DNA of 48,825 nt, taken from positions 1-48,825 of the forward strand of contig JAJECE010000098.1 of the NCBI GenBank assembly GCA_022822185.1, read 5' to 3'. Below the pieces are notes generated by a model, which had not been told where the DNA came from, ran no database searches, and saw only the letters and a list, made by a program, of their open reading frames with translations. The stretch is from Rhodothermales bacterium. Lineage in GTDB: Bacteria; Bacteroidota; Rhodothermia; Rhodothermales; Bin80. Numbering within the stretch: position 1 is the stretch's first letter; each line of letters opens with the position of its first letter. Shown here one piece after another: positions 41,965 to 48,825 of this stretch. Made by a program: the position numbers and the translations under genes.

Positions 41965-43996
41965 TCAAGTTTCGAGAAAAATAGAAATACGATCAGAATC
42001 TGATGTGTTTTCTGAATTAGCCCATCTCTGTAGTTCAGACGGATATGTGCATGCACTGGCATGGATTTGTGCACTGAACGAGATAGTAATGGGATCTAAA
42101 CCCTATCAAGAAACTGAATTCAAATCTGAGAATTTGCCAGAACTAGGAAATTCTGAAATCATGACACTGATTGGCCTATTGATTAAGGAACCTATCAATT
42201 ATGATTTACCTTCTCGTACAGTTGTTAATGATTATGTTAACCGAACTTATGCATTGCTTGATGAAATTCACATCACGAGTTACAATGATTCATCATTTTC
42301 AATGCCTTCTAGTACGTCCACAGCAACTTCTAAAATATTGAGGGAAGCAATATTTTATGCAGGAGATTCGGCGTATCATTTTCAATACAGTAACCTTGCA
42401 ACACAGAAATATGCAGCAGATTCGCAATGGTTGCTAAGTAATAAAAATATTGATCTGAGCGTAGCTGAATCTGTCTGTCAAACTATTCGAAGGCTTCATG
42501 AACAACAAATAAATGAAGCTAGACTTGCTCACATCAAATCTTCAACGGTACATCAGAGCTTGCTAAGAGCATTTCAGTATTCATTTAAAGATATAGGTTT
42601 CTCAGAGAGTATTTTGAAAGAACAGGCGTATAGCTTTATTAAATCCTTGACTTTGCCGTCGGGCAAGAAAAACTCTTCATTCACATCAATCAATGATTTC
42701 AATATAGCATATCAATATCCCATTATTGCGAAAGATAATGGTGAATTTATTATTTTCTCGTACTATTCGTTATCACAAGCATTCTATGAAAATCCATTTT
42801 TCTGGATGCTCGAAGATAAAAAATACATTTCAATAGCAAATCAGAATAGAGGGAATGCTGCTGAATCAATAACAGCCGATCATTTAACACGGGTGTTTCC
42901 CCGAAAAAATGTATTCAAGAATGTAGAATTGATTGAAGCTAATGGAAAAACAATCAAGGGAGAAATTGACGTTTTCGTAGTATACGGAGATTATATCATA
43001 ATTGCACAAGTCAAATCAAAACGACTCACTATGGAGGCACGAAAGGGGAACGAGAACAGACTTCGAGAAGATTTCAAGAAAGCTATCTCTGATGCGGCGG
43101 ATCAAGCTATGTCCTGTGCTCATCACATTGGCGATCCTGGCATTACCTTAAGAAGTAGAGATGGAGACCATCCCCCGCAAATAAGTCAGTCTGCATATGT
43201 ACTTCCAATGACGGTGGTTCTTGACCACTATCCTGCGCTGTTTCTGCAAACTCAATTCCTTTTGAGAGATAAATCGACAGAAAGAATTTCACCACCATTC
43301 GTGACCGACGTATTTGCATTAGATACGGTTGCTGAAATACTAGATTCTCCTCTCAAATTTCTTCATTATTTACTTCAAAGAGGACGTATGCCTATATTAC
43401 GTCTTGCTAATCAAGAACACGAATTAATTTCTTTGTACTTACATTTTGGATTAATATTTAATGAAAATATAACTGGTATTTATGCTGATCAAACTTTAGC
43501 AGCAGATGTAGATTTGATAATGTGTATCAGGCGTGATAATGCCGAGGAACCAGAGCCTTCTATCAATATTTTAGATCAGTTTAAGAATACTCCATTTGGT
43601 AACATTCTAGCTAATCTTGATCAGATTAACAATCCAGCTTCTATTAACTTAGCATTATGTTTTTTTGATATTTGTCAATCCTCTGAGGAGGTTGAAAAGG
43701 TAAATAGGGAAATTGAAAAATGTCTCAATCTGTCTAAACTTAGAGACGATTGTTCACAATTTTCATTCAAATTTTCTCATATATCTGTTGGTATTTTGAT
43801 AATGTGTACTCCGAGATTTGATGAAGTTTCCATCAAAAATATAGATTCAATCAGCATTCTGAGAAAGTATCAGGAAAAACTTACAAAGTATTTCGGGGTC
43901 ATGCTGAGTTCCTCTGGAGAACTGATTTATATACGCGAATTGAACTATCGATGGAAAAAGGACGAGAACCTTGAAGCAATATTAAATGCTCCTTGA
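41951..43996 (+). CDS. Large PD-(D/E)XK-like protein of unknown system
   Basis: This 681-residue protein has a nuclease-fold core in its middle. E305 (GNAAESITADHL) is followed by the core GEIDVFVVYGDYIIIAQVKS, with D340 and Q353-V-K355. This is the NERD/Mrr-like variant in which the usual E-x-K is Q-x-K. Residues 1-290 are helical and unlike anything I recognise; residues 400-681 form another unassigned domain. It is AT-rich, overlaps the preceding gene by 14 bases and sits next to transposase relics, consistent with a horizontally acquired defence locus. Substrate and partner are unknown. Confidence 0.7.
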   Translation: METNNQVSRKIEIRSESDVFSELAHLCSSDGYVHALAWICALNEIVMGSKPYQETEFKSENLPELGNSEIMTLIGLLIKEPINYDLPSRTVVNDYVNRTYALLDEIHITSYNDSSFSMPSSTSTATSKILREAIFYAGDSAYHFQYSNLATQKYAADSQWLLSNKNIDLSVAESVCQTIRRLHEQQINEARLAHIKSSTVHQSLLRAFQYSFKDIGFSESILKEQAYSFIKSLTLPSGKKNSSFTSINDFNIAYQYPIIAKDNGEFIIFSYYSLSQAFYENPFFWMLEDKKYISIANQNRGNAAESITADHLTRVFPRKNVFKNVELIEANGKTIKGEIDVFVVYGDYIIIAQVKSKRLTMEARKGNENRLREDFKKAISDAADQAMSCAHHIGDPGITLRSRDGDHPPQISQSAYVLPMTVVLDHYPALFLQTQFLLRDKSTERISPPFVTDVFALDTVAEILDSPLKFLHYLLQRGRMPILRLANQEHELISLYLHFGLIFNENITGIYADQTLAADVDLIMCIRRDNAEEPEPSINILDQFKNTPFGNILANLDQINNPASINLALCFFDICQSSEEVEKVNREIEKCLNLSKLRDDCSQFSFKFSHISVGILIMCTPRFDEVSIKNIDSISILRKYQEKLTKYFGVMLSSSGELIYIRELNYRWKKDENLEAILNAP

Positions 43997-44310
43997 TGTC
44001 CATAATATCAGTGACGTCTAGCGACAGGAGTGATGGTTTGTTTAATGAGAAGATATTATTGATTATCAATGGTGCCAGAAATCCCCGTACATACTGGTTT
44101 CTCTGCGTACTCTATACTCTTCAACCATGCCTGGAATTTATCATCATTTGGAGCCCAAACACATTGACTGTTATCCATTATCTCCAAATTCAAATCTGTT
44201 CAGGGTTAACTGCATAAAGCTTTTGGGCAGGACACCTTTCAGGTCATTCTTGCCAAGGAATAGAAATTGGGTTCTACCGGCATTGTTGTGGATAGGGGGC
44301 AAGTCCCCCG
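43997..44310. other. Intergenic stretch before transposase relic
   Basis: No gene is evident. A GGGGG-N5-CCCCC hairpin lies at 44295-44309, and the 12 bases GTCTAGCGACAG at 44016-44027 recur exactly at the left edge of the IS21-type element (48172-48183). Confidence 0.35.
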
Positions 44311-44758
44311 CATAAGAACGGGACATCGGAAGAGCAATTGGAAGCAGTGGGCTTAGTGGCGGAGGAGGTGGTTGCAGATAAGGGGAACCATTCGAATGAG
44401 GTCATGGTTTCGCTGGAGGATTGAGGGCTTCGCAGTTATGTGAGTGAGCTCAGGCGTGGGTGTCGGAATTGGAAAAAGAATAAAGAGGCCCAGAAGCCGA
44501 CGTATGCGAACCGTCGGCTGATTCGTAGGACGCGTGGGAAGTCGTTACAACGGCAGCGGGGCGAGAAAGTGGAGCGTGCATTTGCACATCTTCTGGAGAC
44601 GGGGGAACGCGGAGAGTTTATGTTCGGGACAACTGGTGATCTAGGGGGCAGCATTTAACCTGAATCTTTTAATGCGAAACCACTGTGGTGTGGGTAAGCC
44701 AAGGGTTCTTCAAGGGAATAGTTCCGTCCAATTGGCGCGTATAGTGACATGTTAGTGT
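44311..44758 (+). pseudogene. IS1182-type transposase, C-terminal relic
   Basis: In one frame from about 44311 the translation runs through VVADKGNHSNEVMVSLED to a TGA at 44422, then resumes in the same frame as GLRSYVSE and KPTYANRRLIRRTRGK and ERAFAHLLETGERGE. It then shifts frame near 44650 into AAFNLNLLMRNHCGVG. This order is the C-terminal half of an IS1182-family DDE transposase (ADKGYxS, YANRRxxRGxRGK, ERSFAHLxxTG, AAFNLxLLMR). The N-terminal half and the terminal repeats are not found. It is inactive because of the in-frame stop and frameshift. Confidence 0.8.
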
Positions 44759-44919
44759 CATTTTTATCTTTTTTGGGTGAAAAATGGTCAAGATTGCAAA
44801 TTTTGAGCGATTTTGCGGCATCTGGAGCACTTTTGAGAATATTTCGCAATCAAATAGGCCCAGAAGAGAATCTATGCCGAAATTCGTAGTTCCGAAGACA
44901 CGGTCTCCAAAAAGGTGCT

Positions 44920-46116
44920 TTATCTACGGGCTGCTAGCGGGGGAAATAAGGGGGCCCGATAACGGGCGAAGTTATCCACCAGCCAGTCGTGCATAGAGGG
45001 GATCGGAACCACATACCGGTTCTTCCGCTCGTCCAGTATCCCCTTGTGCAGGGCCAGCGTGAAGATCTTCTCGGCCGTATCACGATCATGGTCCAGGCGC
45101 AGGGAGGCCATAAGATCCATCTTTGCAATACTGGTACCGGATGGAATACCTGCGATCACTCTTGCGATGCAGTGGAGTTGCTCTTCAGGGATGCCACGAG
45201 TCCGCGCTTCGTAAAATTCAATGCGTCCTTTCCGCCCTTCTTTCAGCACCGTTTCCAGCCCCTCTGGGGTCAACTCCCCCTCGGTCAACTTCAACTGCTT
45301 CAAGGCAGGCCATGCATACGCCATGATGTGCTGCGGCCAGCCATGCGTCTCAACTGCAATCGCATCAATCCAAGAGGCCGGATCGCCCTTCGCCCCGCCC
45401 TCCTCTAGGAGCCAATCCTGAATGATCGCCTGCCTTGACCCTTCACTCAGCGGCCCCAGATTGATGTGGCAGCCGGGGTCAAATCTTGATATCCCTAGGG
45501 AATCAAAGGCTGCGGCGGTTGCCCCTAGGCCGGCGGCGATCAGGATCACAGGCCTCTCTACTCGACCGTTGTGAATCGCGTCGAGAATGATCGTGACCCG
45601 ATGCTTTTGATCACTCGGCGTGCGCTTCGCCAGTATCTGTGCTTCGTCCAGAGTGAGCAATAGTGCCCCCTCCCCGTCCTTAAGCACCTCCAATGTGTTG
45701 CGAAGGGCAGGTTTTTTCCTGGATTCATACCCTCCGCTCCCCTTCACGCTTCCGACCCCCGGTAGTGCTCCTCCTCCTTCCAATTTCCCGCTCCATCCTC
45801 TCTCTTTCTGTTTCGCCTCCTTCTTCCGTCCAAGCGACTGAAGGAGCGTGGTCGGGTCCCACAGCGCATCTAATTGGATCTTAGCGGTCTGCCATTTCTG
45901 TGTCCGTGCGAGCCGCGCACATTCGTGGAGCAGGGCGGTCTTGCCCGCGCCGGGGGCCGCCTGGATCAGGACAGATGTACCGGAATTCCCCGTCTTTGCC
46001 CTGCCCAGCAACTCCTTGAAATCATCCAGAATTTTCACCCGGCCATGAAAATAACGGGCCTCGCCCCGCTCCAGCGTGGCAGGCTTGACGGTGGGGGATT
46101 TCTGTGATTTACTCAT
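44920..46116 (-). CDS. AAA/STAND-like ATPase, copy 1
   Basis: This 398-residue P-loop ATPase has Walker A at A54PGAGKT60 and Walker B LLLTLDEA at about 152-159. It is predicted to be soluble. The C-terminal part (LHCIARVIAGIPSGTS, then WLVDNF) looks like a winged-helix region following the ATPase core. It is about 1.5 kb from a second copy and nearly identical to it outside residues 81-180, where the two proteins differ completely (here LDALWDPTTLLQSLGRKK). Such P-loop proteins often belong to defence or regulatory systems. A PIN-domain pseudogene precedes each copy, though whether they were partners is inference. Confidence 0.75.
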   Translation of the reverse strand: MSKSQKSPTVKPATLERGEARYFHGRVKILDDFKELLGRAKTGNSGTSVLIQAAPGAGKTALLHECARLARTQKWQTAKIQLDALWDPTTLLQSLGRKKEAKQKERGWSGKLEGGGALPGVGSVKGSGGYESRKKPALRNTLEVLKDGEGALLLTLDEAQILAKRTPSDQKHRVTIILDAIHNGRVERPVILIAAGLGATAAAFDSLGISRFDPGCHINLGPLSEGSRQAIIQDWLLEEGGAKGDPASWIDAIAVETHGWPQHIMAYAWPALKQLKLTEGELTPEGLETVLKEGRKGRIEFYEARTRGIPEEQLHCIARVIAGIPSGTSIAKMDLMASLRLDHDRDTAEKIFTLALHKGILDERKNRYVVPIPSMHDWLVDNFARYRAPLFPPLAARR

Positions 46117-46444
46117 CAGGTCTGTCCAAACAGTCCAGGATCAGAGGAGACCTTTCGACCGACTGAATATATGCACTCAGAGGAAAATGGGTTCCAATAA
46201 CTGGAATTTTCTCTTCCTTTCGATTTTCGAATCTTGAGTCGCGACTCAAAGTTGCTTGCTGTACGTCTCGAACAGAACAAGATCGGAACTGATCACAGTG
46301 GCAAAGTGAACCGCGTCTTAATTACTGATTTTTTCGTAATCCCATGTCAATTCGTGTGCATACTCCGCAATTCCTCGGGTAAAGTCTGAAATACCAATGA
46401 AACTGTAGTCAAAGAAATCCTTGATCTTCTTTTTTGCCTCACTG
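44920..46444. repeat. Tandem duplication, unit 1 (about 1.5 kb)
   Basis: This unit comprises the ATPase gene and the 3' part of the PIN pseudogene and matches the unit at 46489-47982. Identity stops at 46444 (TCACTG), where unit 2 continues into the rest of the PIN gene. Within the ATPase the Walker A to Walker B segment does not match. Confidence 0.8.
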
Positions 46445-46473
46445 GTTGTATCTCTAATTTCAAACTCAACCAT
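46177..46473 (-). pseudogene. PIN-domain protein remnant, copy 1
   Basis: The minus-strand frame from an ATG at 46473 reads through KIKDFFDYSFIGISDFTRG and IAEYAHELTWDYEKISN, then TAA, then DAVHFATVISSDLVLFETYS followed by TGA and a short tail. The blocks match a VapC-like PIN ribonuclease from its middle to its end (the SDFTRGIAEYA and DAVHFATV acidic motifs). The N-terminal part present in copy 2 is missing because the duplication ended there; the 11 codons after the ATG are unrelated sequence. Confidence 0.7.
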
Positions 46474-46488
46474 TCCAATTCATGGCTG

Positions 46489-47655
46489 CTAGTGCTGGGG
46501 TTCTGGCGGGGGAAATAGCGGTTCCGGGATACGGGCAAAGTTATCCACCAGCCAGTCGTGCATAGAAGGGATCGGAACCACATACCGGTTCTTCCGCTCG
46601 TCCAGTATACCCTTGTGCAGGGCCAGTGTGAAGATCTTCTCGGCCGTATCACGATCGTGGTCCAGGCGCAGGGAGGCCATAAGATCTATCTTTGCAACAC
46701 TGGTATCGGATGGAACACCTGCGATCACTCTTGCGATGCAGTGGAGTTGCTCTTCAGGAATGCCCCGAGTCCGAGCTTCATAAAATCTAATACGCCCCTT
46801 CTGCCCTTCCTTCAGCACCGTTTTCAGTCCCTCTGGAGTCAACTCCCCATCGGTCAGTTCCAACTGCTTCAAGGCAGGCCACACATACGCCATGATGTGC
46901 TGCGGCCAGCCATGTGTCTCACGTACAATCGCATTAATCCAGGAGGCCGGATCCCCCTTCGCCCCGCCCTCTTCCAGAAGCCAGTCCTGAATGACCGCCT
47001 GCCTTGCCCCTTCACTCAGCGGTTCCAGGTTGATTCTGCACTCAGGGTCAAATCTCGATATCCCCAAGGAATCAAAGGCCGCCGCGGTTGCCCCCAGGCC
47101 GGCGGCGATCAGGATCACGGGCCTCTCCACTTCACCATTGTGAATTGTCTTGACAAACTTCAATGCGTTCGTGAACTGTTCGTGGTTGGATCGCGGAATG
47201 ACCGCCGCCGTCGTTTGTGCCTCGTCCAGCAGGAGCAGTAGCGGCTTCCGTCCAGACTTAAGAATATCCAACGTTGTTGGGGGATGATGCTCAGATGTGG
47301 ATTCCTGATGTAGAACCTTTACGTTTCCTCCCATCTTCGTTTCCTGGCGTTTGGCGGGGAGCGGGAGTCGCAACGATTTGCTCAACTCCGCCGGATCAAA
47401 CAACCCGTCTGGATTAATCTTAGCGGTCTGCCATCGCTGTGCCCGTGCGAGCCGCGCACATTCGTGGAGCAGGGCGGTCTTACCCGCGCCAGGGGCCGCC
47501 TGGATCAGGACAGATGTACCGGAATTCCCAGCCTTTGCCCTACCCAGTAGCTCCTTGAAATTATCCAGAATTTTCACTCGTCCATGAAAATAGCGGGCCT
47601 CGCCCCGCTCCAGCGTGGCAGGTTTGACGGTGGGGGATTTCTTTGATTTACTCAT
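46489..47655 (-). CDS. AAA/STAND-like ATPase, copy 2
   Basis: This 388-residue paralogue of the protein at 44920-46116 has an identical Walker A (APGAGKT at 54-60) and Walker B LLLLLDEAQ near residue 139-147. Residues 81-170 (NPDGLFDPAELSKSLRLPLP...) show no similarity to residues 81-180 of copy 1, whereas the flanks on both sides are almost identical. The protein is predicted to be soluble, with the same C-terminal winged-helix-like end (WLVDNFARIPE). The start codon and preceding bases are also shared with copy 1. The segmental divergence implies exchange of an internal cassette or strong diversifying selection. Confidence 0.75.
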   Translation of the reverse strand: MSKSKKSPTVKPATLERGEARYFHGRVKILDNFKELLGRAKAGNSGTSVLIQAAPGAGKTALLHECARLARAQRWQTAKINPDGLFDPAELSKSLRLPLPAKRQETKMGGNVKVLHQESTSEHHPPTTLDILKSGRKPLLLLLDEAQTTAAVIPRSNHEQFTNALKFVKTIHNGEVERPVILIAAGLGATAAAFDSLGISRFDPECRINLEPLSEGARQAVIQDWLLEEGGAKGDPASWINAIVRETHGWPQHIMAYVWPALKQLELTDGELTPEGLKTVLKEGQKGRIRFYEARTRGIPEEQLHCIARVIAGVPSDTSVAKIDLMASLRLDHDRDTAEKIFTLALHKGILDERKNRYVVPIPSMHDWLVDNFARIPEPLFPPPEPQH

Positions 47656-47982
47656 CAGGTCTATCCAGACAGTCCAGGATCAGAGGAGACTTTTCGACTG
47701 ACTGAATATATGCACTCAGAGGAAAATGGGTTCCAATAACTGGAATTTTCTCTTCCTTTCGATTTTCGAATCTTGAGTCGTGACTCAAAGTTGCTTGCTG
47801 TACGTCTCGAACAGAACAAGATCGGAATTGATCCAGTGGCAAAGTGAATCGCGTCCCAATTACTGATGTTTTCCTAATCCCATGTCAATTTGTGTGCGTA
47901 CTCCGCAATTCCTCGGGTAAAGTCTGAAATGCTAATGAAACTGCAGTCAAAGAAATCCTTGATTTTCTTTTTTGCATCACTG
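46489..47982. repeat. Tandem duplication, unit 2
   Basis: This second unit of the 1.5-kb duplication contains ATPase copy 2 and the 3' part of the PIN pseudogene. It lies about 1,540 bases downstream of unit 1. Similarity is high through the flanking 47656-47982 and ends at TCACTG, after which only this unit keeps the rest of the PIN gene. Confidence 0.8.
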
Positions 47983-48173
47983 TTTGGAGAGGCCTTTTTC
48001 CCGATCCAAAAAACTTCGGTTAAGGTGAAAGCTGATGTTATTATGTGGGCTTTTTTGGATTCAGCAGCTTTGATGATCGGTAAACAGCGACTCCGCCTGT
48101 CATACTCATCGTTGAGGTAGCCAAGGAATACGCAACTATCCCAATAACGTTTTCCGTCTCCCCTCTCTTTTGT
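47716..48173 (-). pseudogene. PIN-domain protein (VapC-like), fuller remnant, copy 2
   Basis: The minus strand from about 48173 reads KRYWDSCVFLGYLNDEYD, the catalytic-aspartate start of a PIN ribonuclease, then AHIITSAFTLTEVFWIGKK, the SDFTRGIAEYAHKLTWD block and, past a TAG, DAIHFATG. A frameshift and a TGA follow. No in-frame ATG precedes it, and its open frame ends at the edge of the IS21-type element. It carries different stop codons from copy 1 (TAG here, TAA there) but shares the later TGA. VapC-like PIN proteins cleave tRNA or rRNA and need an antitoxin, which is not visible here. Confidence 0.72.
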
Positions 48174-48825
48174 CTAGCGACAGTATTTTTTCTTTCGGTG
48201 ACACTTAGAGTTTCCCCTAAGGGGGACAAATTGAGTACTTCGGCAAATAAGTGAATTTTCATTCACAAATTTGCGAGGGCAAATGATTACAGACCAGCAG
48301 TACGACCTGCTATTACACTACAGGAACGACAAGAACATGACAATTACAACAGCGGCGGCAAAAACGGGAATGAGTCCCCCGACGGCGCGAAAATATCTTC
48401 GTTTGGAGAAACGACCGAGCGAGGTAAAAAAGGCTCGAACCCATCGGACGCATGTGGATGCGTTTGCGGGGGTAGCGCAGGAATGTAAGGCGTATCTGGA
48501 GGAGCATCCGGACATAGAGGCAAAGGCGTTATTTCAGCATTTACAGCGCAAATATCCCGGTCAATTCAAACCAGGTCAATTGCGGACATTTCAACGGCGG
48601 GTAAAGCAATGGCGTGGGCAACTGTCCAAGGAGCCGTATTTCGAGCAGGTCTACAAGCCTGGCGAGCGTGCGCAGAGCGACTTTACGAGCATGAACTCCC
48701 TGGGGATTACGATCCGGGGTGTTCCCTTTCGCCATAAGTTGTTCAACTTTGTGCTGGCCTATTCCAACTGGCAATCGGTGACGGTATGCAATTCGGAGAG
48801 TTTTGAGGCCCTGAGTGAGGGCCTT
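48171..48825 (+). mobile_element. IS21-family element, left part
   Basis: The element begins near TGTCTAGCGACA at 48171, upstream of an istA gene, and continues beyond the window. The exact terminal repeat is a proposal, since only one end is visible. About 110 bases of non-coding leader precede istA. It lies directly against the 5' edge of the PIN pseudogene. Confidence 0.6.
48283..48825 (+). CDS. istA: IS21-family transposase IstA, N-terminal part
   Basis: This is a 181-codon open frame running off the window end. It has an N-terminal helix-turn-helix (TTAAAKTGMSPPTARKYLRL), then ALFQHLQRKYPGQF, and the first catalytic aspartate of the DDE domain at D133 (GERAQSDFTSM). The order and motifs are those of IstA, the DDE transposase of IS21; the ATPase partner IstB should follow beyond the window. 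Its ATG lies at 48283. This is probably an intact element as far as seen. Confidence 0.85.
   Translation, partial: MITDQQYDLLLHYRNDKNMTITTAAAKTGMSPPTARKYLRLEKRPSEVKKARTHRTHVDAFAGVAQECKAYLEEHPDIEAKALFQHLQRKYPGQFKPGQLRTFQRRVKQWRGQLSKEPYFEQVYKPGERAQSDFTSMNSLGITIRGVPFRHKLFNFVLAYSNWQSVTVCNSESFEALSEGL

Overview
The window looks like a chromosomal segment of a Rhodothermota/Balneolota-type bacterium (the group formerly placed beside Bacteroidetes). The basis is the combination of a PorV/PorQ-family outer-membrane protein, a DUF5117-type zinc metalloprotease lipoprotein, NHL/TolB-like propeller lipoproteins, a methylmalonyl-CoA epimerase, a polyphosphate-type ROK glucokinase and few clear Shine-Dalgarno sequences. 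The lineage is an inference from gene content. No rRNA, tRNA, CRISPR array or reverse transcriptase was seen.

Layout. (1) 1-5082: tandem array of at least five near-identical propeller lipoproteins, the first cut by the window edge. Their differences are concentrated at a few aligned codons, and one copy has lost its normal signal-peptide start through a short deletion. (2) 5275-15105: core genes. dapD and ppgK are coupled on the minus strand; a tiny lipoprotein precedes dnaG on the plus strand; a minus-strand operon runs dnaE (with a 158-residue mini-intein), arsC, smr, a class I glutamine amidotransferase and an SxtJ-like membrane protein. (3) 15112-20113: katG diverges from a large secreted metalloprotease.

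(4) 20862-30729: accessory island resembling a defence island in decay. It holds an EEP-fold nuclease with an extra C-terminal domain, an HTH-ImmA/IrrE metallopeptidase followed by a broken beta-family gene, a four-gene minus-strand cassette of unknown genes (one a nonsense-mutated paralogue), an sce7726-type PD-(D/E)XK protein, a NurA-like protein coupled to a DNA methyltransferase, and a Panacea-domain antitoxin overlapping a two-helix membrane protein (a likely toxin-antitoxin pair).

(5) 31580-41125: mostly housekeeping. A CBM48 protein is followed by a tightly overlapping minus-strand operon read from 37492 down to 31876: methylmalonyl-CoA epimerase, uvrC, a Tat-exported sulfite-oxidase-like molybdoenzyme, a cytochrome c lipoprotein, spmA and spmB. 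Then rsmB, a porV-like gene and a fic gene lie on the plus strand.

(6) 41293-48825: second accessory region. An AT-rich two-gene module (unknown protein plus a 681-residue PD-(D/E)XK-like nuclease) is the best candidate for an undescribed system. It is followed by an IS1182-type transposase relic, a 1.5-kb tandem duplication carrying two AAA/STAND-like ATPases that are nearly identical except for the segment between Walker A and Walker B, PIN-domain pseudogenes in both units, and the left part of an IS21-family element that runs off the window.
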